Positions 11,142-24,744 are shown, counted from the stretch's first letter. The stretch: 64,000 bases of DNA from Arachnopeziza araneosa (GCA_003988855.1 QYAI01000048.1:124001-188000), one strand, 5' to 3'. The notes: a model not told the origin generated them from the letters alone. Made by a program: numbers and translations.

Positions 11142-12689
11142 ATGTCTTACGCAGCGTCGATTCAATCTACCACCGGCACCATTGCTGGCATTGCCAGGAA
11201 GATGGCCGGCAGCGGGAAGCCCGACATGGACATCCTCCTCGACAACCACACCTACGACAAGATCTACTCGACCTTTGATGCCATCTCGGGCAGATTAGCC
11301 CTCACCGCGCCACACCATGCACGGTTTGACGAGATTCAGATCACGTTGGAAGGCAGCATCAAGACGTTCGTGGAGAATCTGTCACCACATAGCACACGCT
11401 CCAAGACGACCGCTGTGCACAACTTCTTAAAGCTAACCATGCCAATTCCCGAGTCGGAATACCCTCAACCACGCATTGCCGAGGCCGGACGGACCTATAC
11501 TTTCCCTTTCAACTTTGTCATTCCGGATCAGCTCTTGCCACGAGCCTGCTCTCACAGATGCGTGGATCCAGCTGTCCACCGAGCACATCTACAACTCCCG
11601 GCCAGCATAGGCGACCACGACATCTCGATTCTCGATGATCTCGCGCCGGCCATGTCCAAAGTCACATATGCAATCAGAGTCCGTGTCCTTCGCAACCGTG
11701 AATTGGATATGAGGGAAGTGGTCTTGTGCCACGGTCAAAGGAAGATACATGTCATTCCTGCAGCACCCGAGCTTCCCCCTTTGGCCATCCGACCGGGAGA
11801 AGTTGACTACGTCCTCTCCAAGACCAAATCTCTCAAGAAAGGCATGTTTTCGGGAAAGCTTGGCAAAATCACAGTCTCCGCACAGCAGCCAAGTGCCTTG
11901 ACTCTTTCGGCACCTGCGATGGGTAACACAGCTACCACCATGGCAGAACTTCACTTGCGATTTGATCCACGATCGGAATCTACTCTCCCACCACGATTGG
12001 GTGGGCTGAACACCAAACTCAAAGTTTCGACTTTCTATTCCGCCCGACCATCTCCCGTGTTTCCCACACGAGTGAGTCTCATCCACAATTACGAATCTAT
12101 CCGCTCCGTCTATGAAACCAGCATTTCTCTATCCTCCCGTTGCGTCGAAGGTGTGACCTGGAGCAAACACCGCTCCGCTCCAGCTTACACACGTCGCAAC
12201 TCCAACTCATCCAACTCATCCTCGGATTACGAATCCGACTGCGAAGAGCCAATACAAGAAGGAAAAGAATACTACGAGGCCTCAATCCTCGTACCTATCA
12301 CTCTCCCAGCTTCAAAAGCATGGATCCCAACTTTTCATTCCTGCATCCTCAGTCGTGTCTACGCTATCGACCTCTCGCTCTCTATCCACACTCCGGGAAC
12401 GGGAGTACCGGCCTCAACCGTCACACTCCATATCCCCGTACAGATTGCTCAGGTCGGAAATCTGTTAGCGAGACAAGCTCTGACGCCTGAAGAAGCAGCT
12501 GCGGAACTGGCCATGGCAAATGAATATCTCAGGCCGCGAGTCATTGAGGCACCAAGTGAGGAGTTGGTCGGGAATAGTGTTTTAACCACCGCACCTACAC
12601 CTGCTCCAGCACCAGTGGATCTTCCGCCTTCCTACGAACGAATTGAGCGGGTGCCATCGAGACAAATGGTTGATCCCGGAAGAAGTTGA
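11142..12689 (+). CDS. Arrestin-like protein with PPxY motif
   Basis: Single-exon gene of 515 residues. The ATG at 11142 (MSYAASIQ) follows a C/T-rich leader with CACC before the start. The frame runs open for 91 more codons upstream, but that part overlaps the leader and looks non-coding. Residues about 25-150 resemble the arrestin N-terminal sheet (DILLDNHTYDKIYSTFDAI, then the FPFNFVIPDQLLP turn). A Ser-rich insert lies near 345-360. LPPSYE near the C-terminus contains a PPxY motif (495-498), which in fungal alpha-arrestins binds the WW domains of the Rsp5-type ubiquitin ligase. By family knowledge such proteins steer ubiquitination and endocytosis of membrane transporters. The particular cargo cannot be told. 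Confidence 0.82.
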   Translation: MSYAASIQSTTGTIAGIARKMAGSGKPDMDILLDNHTYDKIYSTFDAISGRLALTAPHHARFDEIQITLEGSIKTFVENLSPHSTRSKTTAVHNFLKLTMPIPESEYPQPRIAEAGRTYTFPFNFVIPDQLLPRACSHRCVDPAVHRAHLQLPASIGDHDISILDDLAPAMSKVTYAIRVRVLRNRELDMREVVLCHGQRKIHVIPAAPELPPLAIRPGEVDYVLSKTKSLKKGMFSGKLGKITVSAQQPSALTLSAPAMGNTATTMAELHLRFDPRSESTLPPRLGGLNTKLKVSTFYSARPSPVFPTRVSLIHNYESIRSVYETSISLSSRCVEGVTWSKHRSAPAYTRRNSNSSNSSSDYESDCEEPIQEGKEYYEASILVPITLPASKAWIPTFHSCILSRVYAIDLSLSIHTPGTGVPASTVTLHIPVQIAQVGNLLARQALTPEEAAAELAMANEYLRPRVIEAPSEELVGNSVLTTAPTPAPAPVDLPPSYERIERVPSRQMVDPGRS

Positions 12690-13556
12690 TTTGTCTACTT
12701 GTTTTCACTATTTATTTCATGATAAGCGTAGGGTTTGAATGCGGGCGTTCGGAGGTTGGATTGGGACGCAAAAGGACTAGGCGTTTTATGAATACCATCT
12801 ATTTGCTTCAAGGTTGGATACCCAAATGAAATGGGAACAGATTGTCCAAATGGAATGGGATGACACACGGATACCCCAGATAGAGCAAACACGCTACATA
12901 TTAGTGTTGCTTGAATTTTTTAATTGTTACTTACTACCGTCCTGGTTTCAAAATCAAAGTGATTGTTGGTATTTATGATATAAAAATCCCCAGGAATAGA
13001 TTGCTAAGCGAGAATGAATAAAATTATAGAAAATAAATAAAAAGAGAGCCAAGATCTCTTGCTTTTGTTTACTTTAACCTCAACCCCCGCAAACTTCCTC
13101 CTGGGACCCACCTGCAGAGGTTATGTCCACAGTCAACCGTCGGCCATGCGGGTAGTTGCCGCTTTGACATCTATCCAGCATCGAAACATCAAACATCTCT
13201 CTCAGACCCGACGAGAATTTCTGCCACTGAGTCCCAAGCACCCAATACAAATACCCTCATCTACCATCGATCATGTATTATCTCCAGCAGCCTCAAGCGT
13301 CCTCCCAAATCAGGCGTAGCCTCGTACCCAAATCAAGAAATCCGACGCCCGGCAGGAACCGCTTAGATTATTCGCGCGTGTTGCCAGCCAACTCACTCAC
13401 CAGGCTCAGCCCAGTCACAGCTCGCTCAGCTGAGCGCCCGCTGCGTACCTTCGTCCTCGCTCGCTCTCACTCGCAGCAAGCAACATGAGCTGGAGTGCAT
13501 GCAGCAGCAGCCCGACGAGCTTTCCAGAGATTCTGTTTTGTTGAGTGATCTTCGAG
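12690..13556. other. Intergenic, no gene seen
   Basis: The region holds the 3' flank of the arrestin gene, an AT-rich stretch (about 12900-13060) and the presumed leader of the DUF7514 gene. Short frames at 13059-13488 overlap one another without family features. Confidence 0.5.
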
Positions 13557-15576
13557 ATGGCAGAGAGCGCACAAGCACAGGCACCGCCGCAGCCCAGGGA
13601 GGGGCCCAAGGAACCACCCGCGGAACCCCAGGCCGAGAAGGCCAGGAGGATGGATGACGAGGGCCCAAAGGAGAGGGAGAATGGCAAGGTCGATCCAAAG
13701 GCTTATTATGGCTATCTTTTCGAAAAGGATAAGAAACCTACCAAGGTTTTGGATGCGCTGTTGCGGGCGGTGGCGGGCTATATCGTGAGTTTCCAGCTTC
13801 GGGTTTGACTGCGCTCTGGGATGAGGGGTTGAAATGGAGAGAAAGAGAAGCTTTGCTAACAATATCTGCGCCGGTAGAGCGAGAATATCGGTGATAAGGA
13901 GCAGAAGAACCTCACTCCAGACAAAATGGCCGCATTTTATAAAGCTGTAGGAGGAAATTATGACTGTTTGTCCCTCCATCCCTGAACATCTCAAGCTACA
14001 CAAAACTGATAAAACTACAGCCCTATTCGTTGCCCTCCCACCTCCATCCATCTCCTGGATCTATGCCTCGATAGGCTGCCAGCATACTCTCCAACCGCAC
14101 GCACAAGACGACTTTATTCCTCCCTGCATCCCTGCTCTCACAACCCGTGGATTCGTCCGCTGGCAATCGATTGAAATACTTCTTGGACCGGAAGAACATG
14201 TTCCATTCATACTCACCGCTCTACAATACTTCAATCTTCAGCATCCTGACGGCGGAGGCCCATTTCCAGTCGATTTACCAAAGAGTGCTTTCCCCGAACA
14301 CGCCGATCCCGAAATAGAAGCATGGCATGAGCAGTGTGCCAAAGCGCTGAGGAGAAGAGCTACACCGAGAGGTGACGATGAGGGGAGCATGGATGATGTG
14401 GGATCAGGAGGAGGAAGGCAGGCAAGACCCAAAGTCCAGAGAAGTGGAGGCGGAGGTGCAGCAGGGTTCGCACATGTGAGTGCTAGACCTAGAACGGAAT
14501 ATTTTGATCGCCAGCGTAGCGGCGCGGAGAGAGGTGGACGAGTTCCACCGGTTTCCTACCAGCATGTCTCCGCGTCCTCCGGAGCGGCTACTGCTCCTCC
14601 TCCCCCAGCCCGTCCAAGAATGAGTCAAAGCCCATCGCACCGCGCAAGTCAGTTCCTCGCACCTGAAGACACTGCAGGAGCAAGAGGACGGAGACGCAGT
14701 TTCCCGTCGCCAACAAGAGATGATTTCGCTAAACCAGATATCAATGGAAGGCGTCATTCCCATTCCCATTCAGGTGGACACAGGAAGCGGAGAGGAAGCA
14801 TGAGTAGTGACGCAAGTAGCGAGGATGAGAGTGATGTTTCCCCGGGCCACACATCAGGGGGTCGCAGCCGAAGCCAAGCCCGAGAAAGAAGCCGTTCACA
14901 TCCCGCCACGCGCCCACAAGACTTCACAGATGGTCGTCGATCATCCCAGTCCCGGGAACGAGACAGGACGGATGTCCCAAACCCAGGAGTCCGCTACGCT
15001 GTCCCTCCCTCTCGACGTGAAAGAGATCGGGAGCGAGACAGAGACGACGAATTAAAACGCCGCAGTTACCCTATCCCTTCTGCTAACCCGAATTCTGCGT
15101 CAAATTCCGCAAATACAATACCCATTCCTATCGACCCGTCTGGAAAACTCTCTACTCCTTTCATGCTAGGGAAACGGCCACCAACTGGCGCAGCATCGGG
15201 TCAAAGGAGCGATTCCCATTCTCGTGGTGGGGTTCGTTGGAAAGATCTCGATGCTACGGTGCAGAAAGCAAAGGGTTTTTGGCATCGAGGGGGAAGAGAT
15301 AGCGAGGAAGAGCCAGCAAGGAGGGAGAGGAGAGATAGAGAACGGGATGTGAGAAGGGGTAGCTATGAGGACAGCGGTAATAGCAGTGGAAGGCGAGAGC
15401 GAGACGGCAGAGAAAGAGAATCGAGCTCTAGAGGGGAGGGGAGGACCTACAAGGATAGAGAGAGGGAGAGAGATCGGGAGAGAGACGGGAGGGACAGGAG
15501 GTATACGAGTGGTGGGAGTGGGCCCGATCGAGAGAGGAGTCCTATCAGAGGTGTTGATGGGAGGAGGTATCCTTAA
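13557..15576 (+). CDS. DUF7514 family protein with RS/RD-rich tail
   Basis: Three exons, 13557-13784, 13878-13965 and 14021-15576, give 623 residues. Both introns are GT-AG and phases match. The domain starts at KAYYGYLFEKDKKPTKVLDALL (about 43) and is completed only by splicing: exon 2 contributes KMAAFYKAVGGNYD and exon 3 SISWIYASIGCQHTLQP and GFVRWQSIEILLGPEEHVPF. This matches the fungal DUF7514 family as I know it. Its function is not known to me. From about residue 230 onward the protein is disordered, with Ser/Arg and Arg/Asp/Glu repeats (SRERDRTD, RDRERDGRDRR) like those of RNA-processing proteins. A nuclear or RNA role is inference only. The tail is strongly purine-rich in DNA. Confidence 0.82.
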
Positions 15577-16104
15577 TCCTTGCTGATTATCGTCGGGATA
15601 TCTGTTGATAATCTATCTTTTTACGTTTACATGATCTTGGTAGATACAGTACAACAGATCTCTATAGAATTTTGGATAGGATGATTTAATCCATGACTTT
15701 AATCATACATATTTGATCTGCGCTGAAAAGATGGAGAAATTTCATCTAACTTGTTGAGCCAAATTTTTAACTTATTGGGATGGATTGGGTTATCAGCCAT
15801 TCACATTTGCAAACTTCAGGAGAGACAGGCCACAGGGGGCAGAAAGCAGTTCATTCAATACAATCTCATCATTCAATTAGCAGAAGGAGCCGTCGCCTTT
15901 TGTTCTTTGGTTCTCCAATGAATAACGCCATCCATACTGATCCTTTCCCTAAAGACTAGAACAAACTATGCTACTATCCCGTCTATCTACCGTGCGTCTG
16001 TTATCATGAGTAGAGAAGAACCTGCGTGAGCTTGAGAGGGAGAGAGGCAGAACGGTATTGATCAAGTCACGTTACGGTTTTGTTGCTGTAAAGGTTACTA
16101 CCAC
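15577..16104. other. Convergent intergenic region
   Basis: Shared 3' flank of the DUF7514 gene and CK2 alpha. No gene seen. Confidence 0.5.
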
Positions 16105-17531
<1,427 letters not shown>

Positions 17532-17914
17532 GGTGCAGCCGGCCTGCGAAGCAAGGCACAGCGCAGAATGGATCCGAGTTGAACGATGATAACAAGCCGC
17601 GAATGGCTGCAGAAGCGGATTCAGTGTATAATTACGTCGAGAAGAAAAAGGACGAGTAAATAACCCTATGGAAGGGTTGGCGGGGCCGTCTTTCAAAGAG
17701 GGCTGTCGGTGTGCGTAGTCAACAATGGACTTGCGGCTGACAGAAACGGCCCCTCGCTAGCCGTTTTTGGAAAGGACCAACCATTTCTTGCGGCGGATTT
17801 GGTGCATCGAACTTGTAGCCTTGTCAAAGACAAGGACTCTGTTTTCTCCTCTTCACTGAGCATGAGAAGGTGTGCGACAATGATCCCTTGACCCATTGTT
17901 CAGATCGAGCAAAA
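17532..17914. promoter_or_regulatory. Divergent promoter region of CK2 alpha and RPP1
   Basis: The two start codons lie 383 bp apart on opposite strands, so both promoters must lie within or near this stretch. No specific binding site is assigned. Confidence 0.5.
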
Positions 17915-18904
17915 ATGCTCTACGATCTCAACGTTCCTTGGTCTGCTACGACTTCGCCAGCAGTGCTTGAACGCACAATCAGTTTCCTCTCTGAGCTTGG
18001 TTACAATACTGTCGCCTTGAACCATCATCTCAACTCGCCTCTCCCTTCTCAACTCAGCAATCCGATTCCTCTTCCCGAGAGCCTTTCCATCAAAACTCCT
18101 CCCAAGACCGTCGTCCTCCGCCGCTGTACTCTTTCTATTTCTGACCCTTCGCAAAACCATCGTCTGGCGAACCTAGGTGGATTGTACGACATCCTCGCCT
18201 TACGACCTACCACGGAGAAAGCTTTCTTAGCAGCATGTCTGTCGTTAAACGAGCAATCGATCATTTCTTTGGATTTGACACAAAGATATCCGTTCCATTT
18301 CAAACCGAAGCCACTGATGACAGCCGTGAACCGTGGAGTCTTCATCGAGCTATGTTACGGTCAAGCTGTCGGAGGTGATAATTCCGCAAGAAAAAATGTC
18401 ATAAGCAATGTTATGGCGATTGTGAGGGCCACAAAAGGAAGAGGATTAGTGATATCAAGTGAGGCAAAGACTGTATTGGGAGTGAGAGGACCTGCGGACG
18501 TGGTCAATCTTCTTGGGGTGTGGGGACTAGGTAGAGAAAGGGGTAATGAGGCATTAAGTGTCAATCCTAGAAGTGTGGTTGTCAATGAGGGATTAAAGAG
18601 GAGAGGATGGAGAGGTATTGTGGATGTTATTGATGGTGGAGAGAGTTTCGTGCCGAAGAAGGAACCCAAGGTCCCTGAGTCGAGTGCTGTAGGATTATCA
18701 TCTCAAAAAGCAAAAGGAAAACGACCAGCGGAAGATACAAATCAGATCAGCACTCCACCCCTGAGCAAGAGAGCAGCAAAGAGAGCTAGGTTAGAGGCTT
18801 TAAAAGGGAAGAAGGAGGCAGCTTCATCACCAGCAGCATCAGATACCCCGATGACGCCTCTACCACCAGAAGTGTCAGAAACACCTAGTAAATCGAACAA
18901 GTAA
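17915..18904 (+). CDS. RPP1: RNase P/MRP subunit p30 (RPP1)
   Basis: Single-exon gene of 329 residues. The ATG at 17915 gives MLYDLNVPWS, the expected N-terminus; 15 upstream open codons have no support. Residues 1-235 match the RNase P p30 TIM-barrel-like family: ELGYNTVALNHHL, RRCTLSISDP, YDILALRPTTEKAF, IISLDLTQRYPFHFK, RGVFIELCYG and KGRGLVISSEAKTVLGVRGP. The protein joins the RNA-protein complexes that trim 5' leaders of pre-tRNA and process pre-rRNA. The last 90 residues are Lys/Ala-rich (KGKRPAED, KRAAKRARLEALKGKKE), a likely nuclear localisation region. Confidence 0.92.
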   Translation: MLYDLNVPWSATTSPAVLERTISFLSELGYNTVALNHHLNSPLPSQLSNPIPLPESLSIKTPPKTVVLRRCTLSISDPSQNHRLANLGGLYDILALRPTTEKAFLAACLSLNEQSIISLDLTQRYPFHFKPKPLMTAVNRGVFIELCYGQAVGGDNSARKNVISNVMAIVRATKGRGLVISSEAKTVLGVRGPADVVNLLGVWGLGRERGNEALSVNPRSVVVNEGLKRRGWRGIVDVIDGGESFVPKKEPKVPESSAVGLSSQKAKGKRPAEDTNQISTPPLSKRAAKRARLEALKGKKEAASSPAASDTPMTPLPPEVSETPSKSNK

Positions 18905-19434
18905 TAGCAAGAGATTGGTTCCACGATGCTCAAAGTGAAATCTGCTTATGATTCCCACTGCGCAATTACTAATTCCTCATCATGATTTTGATACGTAAAC
19001 TTAAGAGCATCAAGTGCCTTCCGGCCAAGGAGAGTCTATCTCTGGATTCTAAGACTCGGGATACGTTGAGATAAATCCATCGTATCTTCCTACGCGGAAA
19101 GCCAATATCCCAAGGACAGGTTGTCCCTTTACGATTAAATATAAAACTAGCTACGACCCGAACATTCCAGGAGTGATTTTGACCTTGGTTAGCAGTCGCC
19201 CTTTGGCATCTAGAAGGTCTAACGAGAAAAATACATGCAAAAATTCATTCATTCCATTTCGTTTATTTTGCTTCAGCCCCGAAGAGAATTCTATTTACAC
19301 TAACTACGCACGCCTGGATGTGCTCTGATCTGTCTTATAGGTATTCATATCATCGAATGCCGTCACCAGCACATTACTCCATACCATGCAAATCGTAACT
19401 GAAAAGTCCAATTAAGCCACCCATCTCACGCTTC
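18905..19434. other. Convergent intergenic region
   Basis: Shared 3' flank of RPP1 and the secreted-protein gene. No gene seen. Confidence 0.5.
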
Positions 19435-20686
19435 TCAATGCTTTGCTTTCGGAATCACCGTCGCTTGCGCTAGACTACCTAGTATCAGACTGCTCTCTAA
19501 TGTGAAGGAGCTGATATCGATGGGGTCGGAAGTAGGCGTTCCTGCTAGATCAGCTGCTGCTGCTGCACCGAGTGGACTCGCATTTGCGGTTACTGATAGT
19601 TCGAGAGCGGAGGCTGCGGAGGAAGGAGGCGTGGAAACGGCGGTAACCGAGAGTTCGACTTGCGAGGCGGCGGTGGAGAGGGCCGATTGAATGTCGATTG
19701 TCGAGGAAGTAGAGATGGTTGGGGCGAATGCGGGAGAGGCAAGAGATGAGAAGGAAATGCTAGCTGCGGCAGGTTGGGCACTGGTTATGGATGAGATAGA
19801 TATTGCTGCTATTGAGGAGGCTTGGACGGATGAAACAGCAATGGAGAGACTGCTAAAGGTGGGAGAGACGAGTGTTGAGAGGGTGGTTGCGGCTATAGCT
19901 GGAACTGCCGTGGAGAAGGCACCAGTACCGCAAAGGCATGAGCATAAGCATTGGCCGTTCGCGCCTATGGTGCCTACTCCCGATGCTACCGCTCCTGGAG
20001 CACCAACCGCTATGAGACTGTTAGTGATGATCGAAGAGTATCTATGAGAACTTACCAGGAGCTGCCGCTGATGGTGCTGTTCCTCCTATGCTTTCAATGA
20101 TGATAGTCGTTGAGGTTGGTACTAAAATATGTCAATTATGATCTTCTAGAACTGGGGATCTTCTTACCTCCTGTTCCAACCGCACCCGCCAGACTAACAC
20201 CTGCTGGTATAACTGATGGCGCACCTACGGCGGCTGCCGCGCCGCCATTGACTGTGATGGTAATTTGCTGAGTGACCATTTGTGGCAATGGAGTAACCGT
20301 GACCGTTGGAGCCTGTCCTGCTCCAAATACTGTCGTCGTCACAAACGATAATTGCGTTACAACCTGGCCTGCTCCGCCTGCTGCTGCCGCCGTCACCGTG
20401 ACAGTCTCTTTTGCGCATGTCCCATATCCTCCTCCATTGACTGTGACCGCTTTCGTTACTGTCACTATTTGCCCATTTCCTTCCCCCTTCTCTTGCTGAC
20501 CCGCATGTGCAGCTTCGAGTGCGCCCAACTCTCCTAATAGATCCGATAACCCTAGATTCCCATTTCGTTCTTCGAAGCTAGCAGCCTATCCATCGTCAAC
20601 ATTGAGTACGTCAAGCTCTTCTCTTTTCCTACCTGAACAATGCTAAACAGCCCAGCCACTGCCACAATTGGTGCCGTAAACCTCAT
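19435..20686 (-). CDS. Secreted Ser/Thr/Ala/Val-rich protein
   Basis: Four exons, 20686-20633, 20585-20168, 20121-20056 and 20009-19435, give 370 residues. The three introns are 46-47 bp. The model rests on phase agreement and on the first exon encoding a signal peptide (MRFTAPIVAVAGLFSIVQA) that otherwise has no continuation. After likely cleavage at VQA-ASFEE, residues about 50-140 carry repeated TVTV/VTVT strands (IVTVTKAVTVNGG, PTVTVTPLPQMVTQQITITV). The rest is Ser/Ala/Thr-rich and probably O-glycosylated, with a Cys cluster (CLCSCLC). The composition is typical of fungal cell-wall or extracellular proteins. There is no hydrophobic C-terminus for a GPI anchor (it ends VIPKAKH). No enzyme domain is recognised. 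Confidence 0.72.
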
Positions 20687-21974
20687 TTCACCGACTACTA
20701 ATTATAGAGCGCAACCCTAATTATGGCTCTCAAAGCCAGCGAGAGTACCAAACAGACCAGCCGTGGTAAATTCAACGACAGTCTTGAAATGGAAATGAGC
20801 GTGTCCAGCACATGCAAACGAATGAAGAAGAAAGATAGAATATACAGGAGTATACCAGCTCATGCAAAGAATGTAAATGGAAACGTTGGCGAGGGCGATC
20901 CGACACCGTGCGTGATGTCCTTGGCGCTTTGGTCACAGAAGACGTGGACGACGACCCATCGCAAACGTGAATGTTTCTCGAGAGTATCAATGAGAAATCT
21001 GGAAGAAAAGATGGGATGAAAGCCGCAGGCGACTTGGCTCACTAAAGCCTCGACACCGTTGGATCCTTCCCAGCGTCTAGTGAAGGAGGTTGCAACGACA
21101 TAGGACTGGGGAGAAACATCTAACAGCGCGCCAACGCTGATTCGACGAAAATCCTTCCGACAGTCTCATCACGGTCGGAGGAGAGGACGCTCTAACACGC
21201 AATGGTAAAAAAATGCGATATTTGAAGCAGGTCGAGGGGTAGCGAGACCTGAGACGTCTCAACAAGCTCCTAAGCGAAAGGGGGTCAATGCTAAGCTTAG
21301 TCAAATATCAACAATCGAGGCCTTTACAAACATTCGTATCCTTCAGCACTACAGCCAATAGAGATGAGACCAAACATCTTCGGTGGGTGCGAGTGTTTCT
21401 GAAAGGCTTGTTTCGTTTGGAGGCGGCACTGGAGAATATACCAGGCTCTGCGGTGGAGGAGGACGAGAAAGGATTAACGCTCTGACCAAAATCCTAGGGA
21501 GCAACCAAGTCAACTCGCGAAGAAAGAGACAGAGGATTGACTTGTGGTGAAATCAGTAGAATGTTCGACTGGAGACGACATATGTAAAAGAAGAAGAGGA
21601 AGGAGGAGGAGAAGGGATGAATTTAGATCTTAAAGCGGGTTTCGGGCAAAATAAGATCCGTTTAAGACGGAACTAGCCGCTTTTGTCCAAGCTACTTGGA
21701 GTTCGATGACGGTATTGACTCTGGAGATCTGACCATCGGAAAACAATACTGTACTATGTGTCGCATTCGCTTGTGGCAAGTGTGACTACCCTTGGGATCT
21801 ATGGAAATCCTTAAATGCCATCAACAGTGCTAGGCTGACATCAGTCGACCGCTCCGATGCTTTATTTCGCATCATCTCTCATCTCTCATCCCTCATCTCT
21901 CATCTGAAACTCTTTCACCCTTCTCATTCCACTGCTTCTCTCAACTCAAGACCTACCAAACCCACACCGCAAAC
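20687..21974. other. Intergenic, divergent promoters
   Basis: Upstream region of both the secreted protein and the DUF1295 gene. Frames of 60-98 codons overlap on both strands without family support. A run of catctct units at about 21869-21903 and a C/T-rich leader precede the DUF1295 ATG. Confidence 0.45.
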
Positions 21975-23098
21975 ATGGTAGTTCACGTACTAGACAATTA
22001 CTACCTTGCTATCACTCTTCTCGTAACAATCGGATACCAGCTATTCTTTTTTTCTATTGCATTCACGTTGAGATTCGATAAGCTCACAGGCACGTGCATT
22101 CTTCAGACATACAGTATCAGCTGCCGCTAACAAGCTTCAGACTTGGCTGGAGGAACCAACTTCGTCGTTCTAGCTATTCTCACTCTTGCGCTCAGCGGCC
22201 ATCACCATGCGCGCCAAATCGTCTGTTCCCTATTCATCATGGTCTGGGGCCTCCGCATCTCAGGTTTCCTGTTCTTCCGGATCCTAAAGACTGGCAAAGA
22301 TGACCGGTTCGATAATATGCGAGACAAATTCTTCTCTTTTCTCGGCTTCTGGGTCCTTCAAATGCTTTGGGTTTGGGTCATCTCTTTGCCAGTGACTGTC
22401 TTGAACTCGCCAAATGTCACTCAATACCCACAACCGGCTTTTGGAACGGGAAGAGATATTGCTGGTGTGATATTATACACCATTGGGTTTATTATGGAGA
22501 GTATCAGTGACGCACAGAAATATCGCTTTCGGAGTAAAAAAAGTGATAAATCAGCCGTTTGCGATAAAGGCTTCTTCTCCTGGTCTAGGCATCCAAACTA
22601 TTTTGGAGAGATCATTATCCATTTTGGTATGTTCTTTAATTTTCGTCTTATCTAAAGCTAACCACTTTAGCAATTTTTATGATTGCAGTCTCCCCAGCAG
22701 CAGAAGGCTACGTGAAAGGCCAAGCCTACAAGGCTCTTTATGCCACGATCCTAGGGCCAATCTTCATAACAACCCTTCTCATGTTCATCTCCGGCTTGAC
22801 ACTCCAGGAGCGTCCAGGAGCCAAGAAGCGATATGAGAAAGACAACCATTGGGAAGAGTACTCACGATACTTGAATCGTACAAGTATCTTAATTCCATTC
22901 CCACCCCAGCTCTACGAGAAAATGCCCGTACTCTTAAAAAGAACGATATTTTTGGAATTCCCAATCTATGTTTTCGATCCAGCGAAGCATTCAGATGGAG
23001 GAAAGGGCCAGCAAGGAGCTGAAGGAGGAAACAAGAAGAATAGCGAGAATAGACAAAGCGGCGATCAATTGGTAAGCGGAGAAAGATCTGAGGCATGA
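21975..23098 (+). CDS. DUF1295 membrane protein (steroid 5-alpha-reductase-like superfamily)
   Basis: Three exons, 21975-22089, 22141-22626 and 22671-23098, give 342 residues. The first intron starts with GC (GCACGT) and ends CAG after a good GCTAAC branch site; only this join restores the FDKLTDLAGGTNFVV segment expected in the family. Several hydrophobic segments (about 8-31, 46-62, 69-87, 107-127, 146-163 and two after 205) indicate a multi-pass membrane protein. The motif GFFSWSRHPNYFGEI resembles the NADPH-binding end of the 3-oxo-5-alpha-steroid 4-dehydrogenase superfamily. A reductase or isoprenoid/sterol-related role is inferred from the superfamily; the substrate is unknown. The C-terminal 40 residues are hydrophilic and Gly/Lys-rich. 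Confidence 0.84.
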
Positions 23099-23530
23099 TA
23101 TGAAATATATGAAGATTTCGGAAGGAGATAATCAAGAATGTAGTGCAAGATAGAGGTTTTCCACTTTCATGAAGGGTCATGTGATACCGTGAATGACTCA
23201 ATCTTGCTCACGTCCAACTTCCCTGTTTTCTGCGCGGCGATTCTTCCAATTCAATCACCTGAATATTTTCTTCTGAACAACCTCAGGTAACCCAGCTACA
23301 AATCAGTTGCTCGTATTTTACCATACCACATAATCCCAACCTCGCCCCGCGTTTCAACCCTCCCTACCAATTCGTCCCCAGGCCATCTCTGGAATACAGT
23401 AAGCCAGCATCAGTCTCGTTCATCCAAAAAAATTATTCGAATCCTACCTCTTACAAACCACGCCCATTCATACCACGGTCCAATCATTAACAAGAAGCCA
23501 AAGTCACGGGTCGTTACCAGCATCTACACA
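23099..23530. other. Intergenic, no gene seen
   Basis: Short tandem-orientation gap. The part nearest the next ATG is rich in C and T. Confidence 0.45.
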
Positions 23531-24482
23531 ATGGACGCCTCCTGCCAATGCGGTCAGGTAACCTTCAAGACACCCCTCCCCAAACCACTCGCGGTATACA
23601 TCTGTCACTGCAACGAGTGCCGTCACCAATCTAGTTCTGCATATGGCTGCTCCGCCATGTTTCCGCGGTTCGCGCTGCCGGCGAAGGATAAACTGAGTGT
23701 TTACTCGTAAGTCCTGCTCTCTGCAACCTCATCCCTTAAATTTATACTTAAGCGATGCTCTCTCTATTTACTTCCTTTCATGGCCATCTCCCCACCGTTT
23801 TAAATTGCTTAAAATTCGTACCTCGAAGATTTTTCTTGAAGATTTTTATGAGGGATAGGTACACGATGTTAACTATTGAGCAGGAGACCCACAGCATCAG
23901 GCGCGATACTCAATTGCTATTTCTGCAAGTCATGCGGCACGAGACTTATCCACAGCACGCCGAATAATAAGTTTGTGTCTGTGAAAGGGGGGTGTATCGA
24001 TGGGTTGGACTGGAGCAGCGCAAAGCATATCTGGGTTAAGAGAGCCGTGAGTTGCCATTCCACCCTGCTCTCATCTCCCTCCATCTCTTCCATCACAAAG
24101 CCTCCACACTTCCCATCTCCTTCATGCTTCCTCCCCTCACATCCTCCGCATCCGCCTACCCTCTAGCGTAATCTCACCCACAACCCCCCCAAATTTCCCC
24201 TCTCAGCTACGAACATTCTCGCGACCGCATCAGCACATCAAATTTACCCTGAATCAAGACAGAACTAACATCCAACTCAACAAATAGATGGTCCCCATCC
24301 CCGAAGGCTGCGAAACCTGGGATGAGGAGCCCGAAGACGAAGATTTCGGCGACCTGAGTCAGAGCGACGGAGGCGGGAGCACGCGGGATCTCGCGGATGG
24401 CGGCAGTTCGAGAGGGAACTTGTTGGAACGCTTGCATCTTAAGAAAGGGAAGAATGAGATTGGTGAGACTTTGGGCCATTGA
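23531..24482 (+). CDS. GFA/CENP-V family zinc-binding protein
   Basis: Three exons, 23531-23706, 23884-24046 and 24288-24482, give 177 residues. The introns (177 and 241 bp) are long for this window, but both are GT-AG and phases agree. Conserved zinc ligands appear in order: CQCG (about 5-8), CHCNEC (about 31-36) and, after the first splice, CYFCKSCGTRLIH. This is the pattern of the glutathione-dependent formaldehyde-activating fold. Most fungal members have no proven activity, so an S-(hydroxymethyl)glutathione synthase function should not be assumed. The third exon adds an acidic segment (WDEEPEDEDFGDL) and a basic end outside the core fold. Confidence 0.8.
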
Positions 24483-24744
24483 TTGAGATTTGGACGGGAG
24501 ATGTTGGACGGAGATAGGAAGTATGAGAAATCCTTGTTTTGATTGTGAGATTCATATTGGGCTTGGAATGCTTAAGATAATTGTCATTTGACACAGGATA
24601 CGAGTTTGCAGAACATAAATAAATTCGGAGCAGAATCAAATAGATAATAGATGGTCATCTCCCTTGAGAAGCTCGAAAAGAAAGATATGCATTCATTAAG
24701 TAATTATGGTTCCGATCATTAGCACCACTCTATCATACACGAGA

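Noticed and set aside
11589..12086. 165-codon minus-strand frame
   Set aside because: It is antisense to the arrestin-like gene and has no family features.
13467..14051. 194-codon minus-strand frame with hydrophobic stretches
   Set aside because: It is antisense to the first exons of the DUF7514 gene, which are supported by splicing and a conserved domain.
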